Below, piece by piece: positions 7,617-16,035 of a stretch of 64,000 nucleotides of DNA. Where the stretch lies: contig OZ245893.1 of assembly GCA_965229645.1 (NCBI GenBank), positions 682,001 through 746,000 on the forward strand, written 5' to 3'. Each line of letters starts with the position of its first letter. Within the stretch, counting starts at the first letter, position 1. The DNA is from CAXQZM01 sp965229645 (GTDB taxonomy: Bacteria; Pseudomonadota; Alphaproteobacteria; UBA7985). A model generated the notes under the pieces. The model was not told where the DNA came from. It saw nothing but the letters and a program-made list of their open reading frames with translations, and did not search any database. The position numbers were made by a program, and so were the translations under genes.

Positions 7617-8191
7617 AACTGATTTTTTTGGACGGGTCGGGGCGGCAGGGGTCCTACAACCGTCAACTGCTGCAGGCCTATGAGCGGTTGTTGCGGAAGA
7701 CGGATTTGACCTTTGAGGCGCTCTACTTCAGCCCTGGCACGCACCCGCTGCCCAACGTTAGCACCCAAGAAGTCTTGGCCCCTCTCCTCGCCACTTTGTG
7801 CGACGCGGCGCGCGACGCCGCCATGGGCGCTGCGGCGTTTCTGATCGCGAGCCCCGAATACAACGGCGGCCCGACGGGGGGTCTCAAAAATCTCATCGAC
7901 TGGATGACGCGCCCCAATGATGCGCATCCCAAGGGCAACCCTTTTGAGATGCGGCCCGCGGTATTGCTGTCCGCATCACCAGGTGCTTTGGGCGGGATCA
8001 AGGGCCTCCAAGTCATGCGTTTGATTTTGGGGCACTTGCGCGCGCTTGTGATGCCCGAACAAATTGCTTTGGGGCATTGCGAAGAGGCCTTCGATCAACA
8101 CGGTGATTTGACCCCAGGATTGGCAGCAGACTTGGCGAAAAAATCCGCAACACAACTGGCAGCGTTCCTGCAAACAGGGCGTATGATTTAG
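7613..8191 (+). CDS. NAD(P)H-dependent FMN reductase
   Basis: A 192-residue flavodoxin-like NAD(P)H:FMN or quinone reductase. The N-terminal phosphate loop GSGRQGSYNRQLL and the SPEYNGGPTGGLKNLIDW block (residues about 82-99) are the FMN-binding signature of the family. These enzymes supply reduced flavin or reduce quinones two electrons at a time in the cytoplasm. It is the last gene of the yciB-frnE-metC-hisI transcript, overlapping hisI by 4 bases. The native acceptor is unknown. Confidence 0.9.
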   Translation: MKLIFLDGSGRQGSYNRQLLQAYERLLRKTDLTFEALYFSPGTHPLPNVSTQEVLAPLLATLCDAARDAAMGAAAFLIASPEYNGGPTGGLKNLIDWMTRPNDAHPKGNPFEMRPAVLLSASPGALGGIKGLQVMRLILGHLRALVMPEQIALGHCEEAFDQHGDLTPGLAADLAKKSATQLAAFLQTGRMI

Positions 8192-8213
8192 GCGCACAGC
8201 TTTGTTGGCACCT

Positions 8214-8275
8214 CCCGTTCTTCCCGCTGACCTCCAGTGCTGGATGCTGCGACTGCGCACAGTATGACGTCGGTT
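8214..8275 (+). repeat. Short palindromic repeat, second family, copy A
   Basis: This stretch matches, in opposite orientation, the stretch 11297-11360: both share CTTCCCGC, then CAGTGCTGGAT, then CTGCGACTGCGC and a final ATGACG block. The core is an inverted repeat (ATCCTGCG...CGCAGGAT in the better copy; this copy has decayed in one arm). It lies in the 264-base gap before the small coiled-coil gene, where I see nothing else. Confidence 0.65.
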
Positions 8276-8455
8276 TAGGGGCGGCGAACGCCTCGCCAGT
8301 CCGAGGGCGCGGCGCCCCTTGCTCGCCGTGCAAATTGGGGGGCTTTCGGCTGGTGTTTCGATCCAAGACTTGTCTTCAGTCCCATAATCGCTTAGGGAGG
8401 CAGGGCCTAAGCGAGCGATGAAACTAGGCCTAGGTGTCGAGAGAAAGAGGCGCGC

Positions 8456-8653
8456 ATGACCAAAGAAGAACAACGGTTGGCAGACGATAAGATGCGCGTG
8501 GAAATCTATCGGGCTTTTGAGGAGGCCGCGAAATTGCGCGAGGAAAGCAAGAAACTGGCGTCCGATCGCCTATGGCTTCCCCCCACAATCGCGGCCGCGG
8601 CGGTCGCAGGGACCATGACGGCGGTTTATAGCCTGATCCAAATTTTTGCTTAA
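8456..8653 (+). CDS. Small coiled-coil membrane-anchored protein, unknown function (second copy)
   Basis: A 65-residue protein of the same plan as the one at 1814-2092: MTKEEQR start, a charged helical stretch to about residue 38 (EEAAKLREESKKLASDR), then a hydrophobic helix (PPTIAAAAVAGTMTAVYSLIQI). It is probably a single-pass inner-membrane protein with a cytoplasmic coiled coil. No named family is recognised. It is transcribed towards the minus-strand esterase with a 32-base gap. The conserved ends and differing length of the coil suggest duplication followed by change in coil length. Confidence 0.6.
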   Translation: MTKEEQRLADDKMRVEIYRAFEEAAKLREESKKLASDRLWLPPTIAAAAVAGTMTAVYSLIQIFA

Positions 8654-8685
8654 ACACGTCATTGAGGCCGAGGGTTTCAAGACAC

Positions 8686-9708
8686 TCAAGCCCCTAAGTG
8701 GTCCCGAAAGAACGCGCCTATATCCGAGTTCAATTTTTGCAGGAACTTCGCGCGATCAAACCCACTAGGATCCTGCGCGGGTTCACCAACTTCATGCGCA
8801 ATTGCGTCGGGAAACGGCGAAAGAAACGCATAGTGGTGTAGGCCCTCAAACACCTGGTACTCATGTGTCCCTGGCAGGAGGTCGTGGATATGGTCGGCGT
8901 GGTAAGGAGCCCTGAGTTGCTGATCGGCCCCAGCTTTCATGAGCAGAAGGGGTTGTGCAACCTCGTCCATACGATCGAAGGGCACGCCAACGGGCGCCGC
9001 GGCGACAAGGGCCTTCAATCGCGGGTCCCGTAAGGTTTGGTCCAAGTCCACTTTGGATATGGAATAGCCCCTCCGCCGTGTTTTTAACCGCAGCGGCAGG
9101 GACTCTTCCTTACCTTTCCCACAATATTCAGAATCATTTTGGGATTGCGCGCAGTGGTTCGTGATCCTGTCGAAATCCACATACCCGCCCGCAGCAGCCA
9201 GGACGGTACATCCCCCTAGGGAAAACCCGAACGCACCAACGCGGGTCTCGTCGATCAAGGGGCCGAAAACTGGGTGCGCAATGACGGCGTCGAGCGCGGC
9301 GACCAACTCTAGCGGCCTAAGAATCAAATGCTCGGGCCGCCCTACTCGCATTAAGTCATCTGGATGGTCCAGCGCCCCCACGACAAACCCAGACGCGACC
9401 AATTCGGTTGCCATCAAATGATGGTTCCAACTATTCCCGCCAAGGCCATGCGACACAAGGATCAACGGAAATGGCCCCGTGGCAGGTTCGGCCCGTGTTT
9501 TTGCGGCGACGCGCCAGGGACCAAAGCGGGCGTGTTCCACCGCTTCCAGGGTCGGATAAAATAGTCGGATCGAAACTTCGGTCTGCGCCACCTCGGTCGT
9601 GAACCTGGACAGGCCCGCGTTGAACGCCGACGTTCGCTGGGCCGAGGAGACGTTGAGGCTCATGGCGGAGATCAATAGGGCAAGACCCCAAAACTGTCCA
9701 AACTTCAT
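8686..9708 (-). CDS. Secreted alpha/beta hydrolase (PAF-acetylhydrolase/dienelactone hydrolase-like)
   Basis: A 340-residue protein with a signal peptide (hydrophobic stretch in residues 5-23 ending SSAQ) and an alpha/beta hydrolase core. The nucleophile elbow is GFSLGG with Ser163, the oxyanion strand LILVSHGLGGNS lies at 82-93, and a late HHYAF block near residue 300 probably supplies the catalytic His. The layout resembles platelet-activating-factor acetylhydrolase-like lipoprotein esterases. It should be exported and cleave short-chain esters or lipids in the periplasm. Gene context gives no substrate. Confidence 0.8.
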   Translation of the reverse strand: MKFGQFWGLALLISAMSLNVSSAQRTSAFNAGLSRFTTEVAQTEVSIRLFYPTLEAVEHARFGPWRVAAKTRAEPATGPFPLILVSHGLGGNSWNHHLMATELVASGFVVGALDHPDDLMRVGRPEHLILRPLELVAALDAVIAHPVFGPLIDETRVGAFGFSLGGCTVLAAAGGYVDFDRITNHCAQSQNDSEYCGKGKEESLPLRLKTRRRGYSISKVDLDQTLRDPRLKALVAAAPVGVPFDRMDEVAQPLLLMKAGADQQLRAPYHADHIHDLLPGTHEYQVFEGLHHYAFLSPFPDAIAHEVGEPAQDPSGFDRAKFLQKLNSDIGAFFRDHLGA

Positions 9709-9843
9709 TGCGGCGTGTTCCTGCTTTCAGACCTTATCGGCCAACCCCTCGGCGGAGCCAAACCGACTGAACCCGAGTGATCTTGATGTCACCTTGCTCT
9801 GTCAATAGAACGCAACCCAACACGCCGCCGCCAGGGAGGATCT

Positions 9844-10302
9844 ATGTCACTGCGAGCCCAATTTAACCAAGACCTTAAGGACGCCATGCGCACGAAAGAC
9901 AAGATGCGCCTCAAAACCCTGCGCCTGATCCAAACAGAGCTGAAGCGTGCGGATATAGCCCACAAAACAGCGGGCCGGGGGGAGGAAATTGACGCCCCCG
10001 CGATCCTGGGCTTGCTGCAACGCATGATCAAGCAACGCCATGAAGTCATCAAGATTTTTAACGACAATGACCGCCCAGACGCTGCAGCGGCGGAGGCTGC
10101 CGAAATTGCCATCATCGAGACTTATTTGCCGCAAATGATGTCAGAGTCGCAAACGCGCGCGGCCATTGCCGCCACCATTGCGGATATGGGTGCTACTTCC
10201 ATGGCGCAGATGGGCAAAGTCGTTGCGGCCATGAGGGCGGCCCACCCTGGCGAATTGGACATGTCCCTAACGTCCAAGCTGATCAAAGAGGCCTTAAGCT
10301 GA
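9844..10302 (+). CDS. yqeY: GatB/YqeY domain-containing protein
   Basis: A 152-residue YqeY-type protein: an all-helical N-terminal half (LRAQFNQDLKDAMRTKDKMRLKTLRL) followed by the small C-terminal domain shared with GatB tRNA amidotransferase (AAIIETYLPQMMSE-like region, then GKVVAAMRAAHPGELDMS). Stand-alone YqeY proteins are widespread and often sit before dnaG/rpoD in alphaproteobacteria; here the two are far apart. Proposed roles concern tRNA-dependent amidation or tRNA binding, but none is proven. GGGAGGATCT upstream is a good ribosome binding site. Confidence 0.93.
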   Translation: MSLRAQFNQDLKDAMRTKDKMRLKTLRLIQTELKRADIAHKTAGRGEEIDAPAILGLLQRMIKQRHEVIKIFNDNDRPDAAAAEAAEIAIIETYLPQMMSESQTRAAIAATIADMGATSMAQMGKVVAAMRAAHPGELDMSLTSKLIKEALS

Positions 10303-10334
10303 CGACCTGCGTCGTTTGCTTAAGGCCTAAACGC

Positions 10335-10805
10335 GTGAGAGAACGTTTGGAACACCCTCGTTGGAGACCTGCCCAGTCAATCCAGATCAAGGCCCTTGGG
10401 CTCGTCTGGAATCGAGGAAAACTGTTGGCGAGTGAGGTGTGCCGAGACGATGGAACCCTCAAGGGTATAAGACCGCTGGGAGGAAGTCTGAAGTTTGGTG
10501 AGTCTTGGCGCGATGGTCTCGACCGAGAGTTCCTTGAAGAACTGGGAACGCGCATCAAAATTGTGGGAGATCCCTTGTTCTTGGAGAATATATATGTCCA
10601 CGAGGACGCAAGGGGCCATGAATGGACGGTCGTTTGCGATGTGCAGTTGCAAGACCGAACTTACGACAACATGGACTCGATCGAATACGTTGAAGACACG
10701 GGCCAAAAGTGCCGCGCGGGTTGGTTCGACCTAGACCGCTTGGATCGGCTTGGACTGGACCTGTACCCCAACGGTTTGAGGGCCGCGCTTAAGGCGCGCC
10801 TCTAA
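10335..10805 (+). CDS. Nudix hydrolase
   Basis: A 156-residue Nudix-fold protein. The Nudix box is present from GGSLKFGE through SWRDGLDREFLEELG, fitting Gx5Ex7REUxEExGU. These enzymes cleave nucleoside diphosphates linked to another moiety; the substrate is not readable. It starts at GTG 10335, 32 bases after yqeY. Its TAA stop is the first part of TAATACCAGCGG, the terminal sequence of the interspersed repeat, of which only the end remains here. Confidence 0.85.
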   Translation: MRERLEHPRWRPAQSIQIKALGLVWNRGKLLASEVCRDDGTLKGIRPLGGSLKFGESWRDGLDREFLEELGTRIKIVGDPLFLENIYVHEDARGHEWTVVCDVQLQDRTYDNMDSIEYVEDTGQKCRAGWFDLDRLDRLGLDLYPNGLRAALKARL

Positions 10806-10921
10806 TACCAGCGGAAACAATAACTGGCGTGTTGATCCAACTGCGTTCGAGCACCAAGTTTCAATAGACAAGGCACGCACTTCTCAATCGGATGAGGATC
10901 ATGAAATCTTTCCGATGGTGT
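10803..10921 (+). repeat. Solo repeat terminus plus unassigned sequence
   Basis: TAATACCAGCGG at 10803-10814 is identical to the end of the interspersed element but is not followed by its body; the next 100 bases show no gene or clear structure. It begins a 709-base gene-free stretch (10806-11514) that is mostly repeats: this solo end, a full copy, a TTCTGCG/CGCAGAA hairpin, a second-family repeat and another solo end. Confidence 0.55.
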
Positions 10922-11120
10922 GATACCAGCGGCGAATAAGAATGACTCTTATGTTCGCTGGTATAAGGGCCGCGACTGCGGCCCCCGTAGCGATCCCGAG
11001 AATGGCGCGAAAGCGCCTCGGGGTATAAGCGAAGGCCCCGTCGGAGGCGAAACGCGAAGCGTTTCTGCCGTGAGACACAAAACGGCCAAAAAAGTGTCAA
11101 CTTTTTTCGCCGTTGGTATG
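10922..11120 (+). repeat. Interspersed multi-hairpin element, copy 2 (full length)
   Basis: Complete copy in plus orientation: ATACCAGCGGCG at 10923, paired with CGCTGGTAT to form the first hairpin; GGGCCGCGACTGCGGCCC; GGCGCGAAAGCGCC inside a CCCGAG/CTCGGG stem; GAAACGCGAAGCGTTTC; and the A-rich stem at 11084-11111. The distal end reads CGCCGTTGGTATGA, an imperfect inverted copy of the left end. In this copy the A-rich stem carries one uncompensated C/C mismatch. Confidence 0.9.
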
Positions 11121-11171
11121 AGGGGGTGGCGCGGGGATGGACCCGTCCCTCCCATCCGCTAGCAGTCGGTG

Positions 11172-11212
11172 GTGGATTCTGCGACCTCGCTGCGCTCGGC
11201 GCAGAACGACAT
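11172..11212. repeat. TTCTGCG/CGCAGAA hairpin repeat
   Basis: An inverted repeat (ATTCTGCG at about 11177 and GCGCAGAA ending at 11206) around a GC-rich loop, followed after a few bases by ATTTTTCTTTT. The design resembles short dispersed palindromic repeats of alphaproteobacteria. The T run lies about 5 bases past the stem, so a terminator role is possible but not convincing. Confidence 0.4.
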
Positions 11213-11296
11213 TTTTCTTTTAAGGTGTTGGTAGGTCGCGTGGCGCACTTTACCATACCCAAAAAACGCGGACGTGAGACCTCAAAGTCAGCAAAC

Positions 11297-11360
11297 CCCC
11301 ACTCGGCGTCATCCTGCGCGCAGTCGCAGGATCCAGCACTGATCGGCGGCGGGAAGTACA
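11297..11360 (-). repeat. Short palindromic repeat, second family, copy B
   Basis: The better-preserved copy of the repeat at 8214-8275, on the opposite strand. Its core ATCCTGCGCGCAGTCGCAGGAT is an inverted repeat with 8-base arms. About 60 bases downstream, GTATACCAGCGG at 11420-11431 is another solo end of the first repeat family. Confidence 0.65.
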
Positions 11361-11514
11361 GACGGCACGAACCTTGCGCCTTGCCAAACGACACCCGACG
11401 AGCGCTGCCAAAGGGAGGGGTATACCAGCGGACATAAGGTGCATTTTTAGTAACCGATGGTGCTATCCCAACAGTGCGGAGGCTTTTCCAGCCTCAAAGA
11501 CGTTCAGAGGCAAA

Positions 11515-11590
11515 TGGTACGCCCTACAGGATTCGAACCTGTGACCTACTGATTAAAAGTCAGTTGCTCTACCAGCTGAGCTAAGGGCGC
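11515..11590 (-). tRNA. tRNA-Lys (anticodon UUU)
   Basis: A 76-base cloverleaf including encoded CCA, read on the minus strand. Acceptor arm GCGCCCT pairs with AGGGCGT (last pair G-U), the D arm contains AGCTCAGCTGGTAGAGC, the anticodon stem ACTGA/TCAGT encloses CTTTTAA with anticodon TTT, and the T arm is ACAGG-TTCGAAT-CCTGT. Discriminator A is followed by CCA. It lies just downstream of dnaE on the same strand. Confidence 0.97.
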
Positions 11591-11633
11591 GCCGTGTCGG
11601 CGGGGTTAAAGTGCGCCTTGGCAGGGGCTGGCC

Positions 11634-14600
11634 CTAGCCCGCTGGCGCCGAGGCGTCAACCGTCGGTTCCAGATTGGGATCGTCGTAGGGCACAAATTCG
11701 TACCCTTCCGACGACGCTGTGCCCTCTGCCTCGCGATCGACGACCAGACCCTCAATCGAAGCGAGGGCGTTTGACAAGGGTTGGTCGACCCTTACTTGTT
11801 CGGCGAGCCTTAGGCAAACGTGGGTTTCTGGGTCCAAATCGCACACCAAATAGACACCCCCCTGCCCTGCTTCGGCTTGGGCGAGGATCGATTGAATCGA
11901 GGCGAGTTGGGCGGCGTCGCAGACGTAGATCTTCAAGTTGCTGAAGCTTTGGTTAAGGGTCTCGTCTAGCGGCGCAATCGATTGGGCGACAAATCGAGCC
12001 CCCTTGTCGCCTTGATCATCGACGTTCACGTCCATAACGACCGTAGATCCCGCAATCAGCTGCTCGCGCTTTCGGGCCAGCAGATCGCCAAAGACCATGA
12101 CCTCGGTCGTTGCTGTGGCGTCGGACAAGGCCAGGAAGGCAAACTTCTTGCCTTTGGCCGAGCGACGCTCCTGACGACCAGTAATGATGCCCGCAATTTT
12201 GCCCGCAGTCTTCGGCTGTTTTTGCGCGTCCAAAAGGCTGTCGAGGGCCTCAACCCCTAGTCGGTCCAAATCGGCCTGGCGATGGCTCAAGGGGTGAGCG
12301 CTCAAGAAAAACCCGAGCGCGTCGCGCTCTCTATTCAGGCGTTCTTGCGTGTCCCAATCGGCGGCCTCGGGAACGTGCAGCGGCATTTCGACGCCCACGT
12401 CGCCGCCTTGAAACAGGCTTTCCTGCGCGGAACGAAGCTCTGCGGCTTCGGCTTGTCCAAAATTCAGAATATGTTCTTGCGCGTAGAAAATCTCGGCACG
12501 GTTGGGGTGCAGGCTGTCGAGTGACCCCGACACGATCAGTTGTTCCAACTGTTTCTTGTTCAAAAACGGTGCGGCCCGAACGGCAAAGTCGCGCAAGTTT
12601 TCAAACGGACCGCCAGCCTCCCGCTCCGCGACCACGGCCTGCATGGCCGCTGTCCCGACCCCTTTGATCGCGGCGAGCCCGTAGGAGATGCGCTGATCAT
12701 CGGTGACCCGAAACAAGGCGTCAGAGCGGTTGATATGCGGGGTCAGCAGGGTGAGTCCCTCATTGCGCAAGTCCGCCGTGAACACGGCTAACCGGTCGGT
12801 CGAGGACATGTCGTAGTTCATATTGGCCGCATAGAATTCGGCGGGAAAGTAGTGGCGCGCGTAGGCCGTTTGATAAGCGACCAAGCCGTAGCAAGCCGAA
12901 TGCGCCTTATTGAAACCATAGCCTGCAAAGCTGGCGATCTGATCGAAAATCTCGTTGGCCAGCTTCGCATTGATGTCAGAGTGTTTCTTCGCGCCCGTCA
13001 CGAAGGTTTCGCGCTGCTGATCCATTTCGGACTTGATTTTCTTGCCCATGGCCTTGCGCAAGAAGTCGGCGCTGCCAAGGGTATAACCCGCCAGGACTTG
13101 CGCCGCTTGCAGCACTTGTTCCTGGTAGATCATGATGCCGTAGGTTTCTGCGACCACATCCTCCAGCTTTGGATGCAGATACTCAATCGGTGACTTGCCG
13201 CTTTTGCGGGCGACAAATTCTGGAATATTGTCCATGGGGCCAGGGCGATAGAGCGCCACCAGGGCGATGATGTCGGTCAATCTGTCGGGCTGGAGGTCTG
13301 CAATCACCGACTGCATTCCCGTGCCTTCCAGTTGGAACACGCCGACCGTCTTGCAGGCGCAGATCGTCGCAAAGACCTGCGCATCGTCCAAGGGGATGGT
13401 CTCAAAGTCCACCGTCGCGCCGCGCGCCTGCGCAAAGGTCTCGATTTGCCGCAAGATTGACAGCGTCTTGAGGCCAAGGAAATCGAACTTGACCAGGCCC
13501 GCTTGCTCGACCCATTTCATGTCGAACTGGGTTGCGGGCATGGTCGCGCGCGGGTCCTGGTAGAGCGGGACCAGTTGGGTCAGGGGTCGGTCAGCGATGA
13601 CCACCCCCGCCGCATGGGTGCCCGCACTGCGGTGCAGGCCCTCAATTTGCTGGGCGATGTCAAACAAGTTACGAACGTCGGCCTGATCCCTAATTTCTCG
13701 ACGAAGCTGCGCCTCGGACTCGATCGCCTCTTTGAGCGTCACAGGATTGGCAGGATTGTTGGGAACCATCTTACACAAGCGATCGACCTGGCCGTAGGGC
13801 ATGGCGAGCACGCGACCCGCGTCCCGCAGCGCCGCGCGCGCCTTGAGCGACCCGTAGGTGATGATTTGGGCCACACGGTCGGCCCCGTAGGTATCGCGCA
13901 CATAGGCGATAACTTCCTCGCGACGGTCCTGGCAAAAATCGATGTCAAAATCGGGCATCGACACGCGCTCGGGGTTCAAGAAACGTTCGAACAGCAGACC
14001 GAAGGGGATGGGGTCAAGGCCCGTGATTTTGAGGCTATAGGCCACCAGCGAGGCCGCGCCAGACCCACGCCCTGGACCCACGGGAATACCCTGCTGCTTT
14101 GACCAGGCAATGAAGTCGGTCACGATCAGAAAATAACCCGAAAAACCCATCTCAACGATCACGCCGAGTTCGTATTTTAGGCGGTCTTCGTAACGGGTTC
14201 TTAGCGCGGCCTGGTCCTCGGTCTCGGGCCAAGCGCGCAGTATGGCCTGCCACTGCGCGTCGAACCCGTCCCAAACCAGTTGGGTGAGCCGTTCGGCCTC
14301 TTGGGCGGGCGACCCTGTCGAGGGCAAAATCGGGTCCCGCTTTTGCAAGGCGTAACTGCAGCGCTGGGCGATGACGACGGTATTGGCCAAGGCCTCGGGT
14401 ACGTCTGAAAACAGCCAGCCCATTTCCTCCGGGGTTTTCAAATAGTGGTGCGCGGTCAGGGTTTTGCGATTTTCATCGTGAATCGTGGTCGATTGGCCGA
14501 TGCACATGAGCGCGTCGTGCGCCTTGAATTGACTGGAATCGAGGAAGTGCGCTGCGTTGGTCGCCACCAAAGGAATGCCGCGTTCGTAGGCTTCGCCAAA

Positions 14601-15164
14601 GATCTGGGGTTCGAGCTCGTGCTGCTGCGGCAGCCCATGGCGTTGCAGCTCAAGGTAAAGCCGCCCCTCAAACCGCTGCTGCAACCAGTCCAAGTGCTGC
14701 GTCGCGAGGGCGTGCTGCTGCGCGAGCAGGGCCTTGCCAAGGCCGCTTTCCTGCGTTCCCGTCAGGGCGATCAATCCCTGCGCGCGTTCCTCCAGGGCCG
14801 ACAGGGGCAAGACGGGATCACCGCCAGCAGCGTCCAGGAAACCTTGGCTGACCAAGGCCATCAGGTTTTCAAAGCCTTCCCGATTTTGTGCGAGCAAGAG
14901 CAGTTCGTCGGGATCGGTACCCTGCGGCTGCGGGCCAAGCAGGGATTTAAACTGCAACACCGCGCCATGGATCGGCTGCACACCTTGCCCCATCATCAGC
15001 GTTGCAAATTCCAGGGCACCAAACAGGTTGCCCTTGTCCGTTAAGGCCAGCGCTGGATGCGCCTGGGTTGAGGCCCACTCGACCAAGGCGGACATGCGCA
15101 AGGTCGATTGGGTCAGCGAATAGGACGAATGGGTCCGAAGATGCAGGAAGGTCGGCGCAGTCAT
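11634..15164 (-). CDS. dnaE: DNA polymerase III alpha subunit
   Basis: A 1176-residue replicative polymerase (C family). Domains in order: an N-terminal PHP domain (FLHLRTHSSYSL, ALTDKGNLFGALEF), the polymerase core with PDFDIDF at residues 404-410 where Asp405 and Asp407 match the catalytic pair, the fingers and beta-clamp region (GYGFNKAHSACYGLVAYQTA), tandem HhH, and a C-terminal OB fold (GKIAGIITGRQERRSAKG). Length matches DnaE1. It elongates DNA at the replication fork in the Pol III holoenzyme. The tRNA-Lys gene follows 43 bases after the stop on the same strand. Confidence 0.97.
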   Translation of the reverse strand: MTAPTFLHLRTHSSYSLTQSTLRMSALVEWASTQAHPALALTDKGNLFGALEFATLMMGQGVQPIHGAVLQFKSLLGPQPQGTDPDELLLLAQNREGFENLMALVSQGFLDAAGGDPVLPLSALEERAQGLIALTGTQESGLGKALLAQQHALATQHLDWLQQRFEGRLYLELQRHGLPQQHELEPQIFGEAYERGIPLVATNAAHFLDSSQFKAHDALMCIGQSTTIHDENRKTLTAHHYLKTPEEMGWLFSDVPEALANTVVIAQRCSYALQKRDPILPSTGSPAQEAERLTQLVWDGFDAQWQAILRAWPETEDQAALRTRYEDRLKYELGVIVEMGFSGYFLIVTDFIAWSKQQGIPVGPGRGSGAASLVAYSLKITGLDPIPFGLLFERFLNPERVSMPDFDIDFCQDRREEVIAYVRDTYGADRVAQIITYGSLKARAALRDAGRVLAMPYGQVDRLCKMVPNNPANPVTLKEAIESEAQLRREIRDQADVRNLFDIAQQIEGLHRSAGTHAAGVVIADRPLTQLVPLYQDPRATMPATQFDMKWVEQAGLVKFDFLGLKTLSILRQIETFAQARGATVDFETIPLDDAQVFATICACKTVGVFQLEGTGMQSVIADLQPDRLTDIIALVALYRPGPMDNIPEFVARKSGKSPIEYLHPKLEDVVAETYGIMIYQEQVLQAAQVLAGYTLGSADFLRKAMGKKIKSEMDQQRETFVTGAKKHSDINAKLANEIFDQIASFAGYGFNKAHSACYGLVAYQTAYARHYFPAEFYAANMNYDMSSTDRLAVFTADLRNEGLTLLTPHINRSDALFRVTDDQRISYGLAAIKGVGTAAMQAVVAEREAGGPFENLRDFAVRAAPFLNKKQLEQLIVSGSLDSLHPNRAEIFYAQEHILNFGQAEAAELRSAQESLFQGGDVGVEMPLHVPEAADWDTQERLNRERDALGFFLSAHPLSHRQADLDRLGVEALDSLLDAQKQPKTAGKIAGIITGRQERRSAKGKKFAFLALSDATATTEVMVFGDLLARKREQLIAGSTVVMDVNVDDQGDKGARFVAQSIAPLDETLNQSFSNLKIYVCDAAQLASIQSILAQAEAGQGGVYLVCDLDPETHVCLRLAEQVRVDQPLSNALASIEGLVVDREAEGTASSEGYEFVPYDDPNLEPTVDASAPAG

Positions 15165-15233
15165 TGCGGCCCCGTGCGAACCGAGGCAAGTGGCCGTCCT
15201 ACCCCTGAAGGAACAAAGGTGCGCTGGGCCAAG

Positions 15234-15686
15234 TTACAGCAAACCCAAGGAGGCCAGTTCGCGCGTCATCGCGGGCGGCAAAGGGTCATCATCGGCGCAA
15301 CCTTGACGGCCATCGTAGGTCAAGTCGGCGGGGGCATCCGCCGCCTCCAGATAGCGCCATCCCTGGAACGGACGGTGGGTGCGCGGTTTAACGAGATGCA
15401 GGCGATGGTCCAGGTCAATATGAATGCAGGGCTTACCGTCGGCGCGGGTCCCTGGGCGAAAAGCCAGGATTTCTTGGCGAACGCACATGAGGCGCTTGAT
15501 GATCCAGTAAAGGCTCGCGCCCTGCCCCAAAATTTCGGCATCGCGCTTGGGACGGGACCGCGTTGTGATCCAAATAAAGGCCTGCCCCGTTTGGGCATGG
15601 GCCGTATCCGCGCGCCGCGCAATCGACGCCGCCAAGTCCTCAATGGAATCGGCCCCAACGCAGAGTTTTTTCAAGTGCAACGGCAT
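15234..15686 (-). CDS. DUF1489 family protein
   Basis: A 150-residue soluble protein that matches my memory of the alphaproteobacterial DUF1489 family: MPLHLKKLCVGADSIEDLA start, a central TTRSRPKRDAEIL...GSLYWIIK-like block (here GASLYWIIKRLMCVRQEIL), and a GWRYLEAADAPADL tail. The family is nearly restricted to alphaproteobacteria and has no established biochemical role; a nucleic acid link has been suggested by neighbours only. It lies 69 bases upstream of dnaE on the same strand, so the two may be cotranscribed. Confidence 0.8.
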   Translation of the reverse strand: MPLHLKKLCVGADSIEDLAASIARRADTAHAQTGQAFIWITTRSRPKRDAEILGQGASLYWIIKRLMCVRQEILAFRPGTRADGKPCIHIDLDHRLHLVKPRTHRPFQGWRYLEAADAPADLTYDGRQGCADDDPLPPAMTRELASLGLL

Positions 15687-15835
15687 GAAGATCCGTCTGC
15701 CGCCTTAGGCCCATGAATAACAAGGGGCACGTGCTATGACGGTTCCTCAATCTCTTAACGTCATTCGCATTTGTATTGGGTCGGCCAAAGGGCTTTCGGC
15801 CTCATTGTTAGCGCGGATGTTCCCAGCGTCGGTCT

Positions 15836-16035
15836 TATACTGGCGGCGAAAAAAGTTGACACTTTTTTCGCCGTTTTGTGTCTCACGGCAGAAACGCTTC
15901 GCGTTTCGCCTCCGACGGGGCCTTCGCTTATACCCCGAGGCGCTTTCGCGCTGTTCTCGGGGCCGCTACGGGGGCCGCAGTCGCGGCCCTTATACCAGCG
16001 ATCATTAGAGTCATTCTCAGTCGCCGCTGGTATTA
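15836..16035 (-). repeat. Interspersed multi-hairpin element, copy 3 (full length)
   Basis: Complete copy, read on the minus strand from TAATACCAGCGG at 16035 to CCGCCAGTATAAG at 15836. The A-rich stem is GGCGAAAAAAGT / ACTTTTTTCGCC, differing from copy 1 by a compensated C-to-G/G-to-C pair. The element supplies the TAA stop of the minus-strand GST gene. The remaining 149 bases from 15687 to 15835 show no gene or clear structure. Confidence 0.9.
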
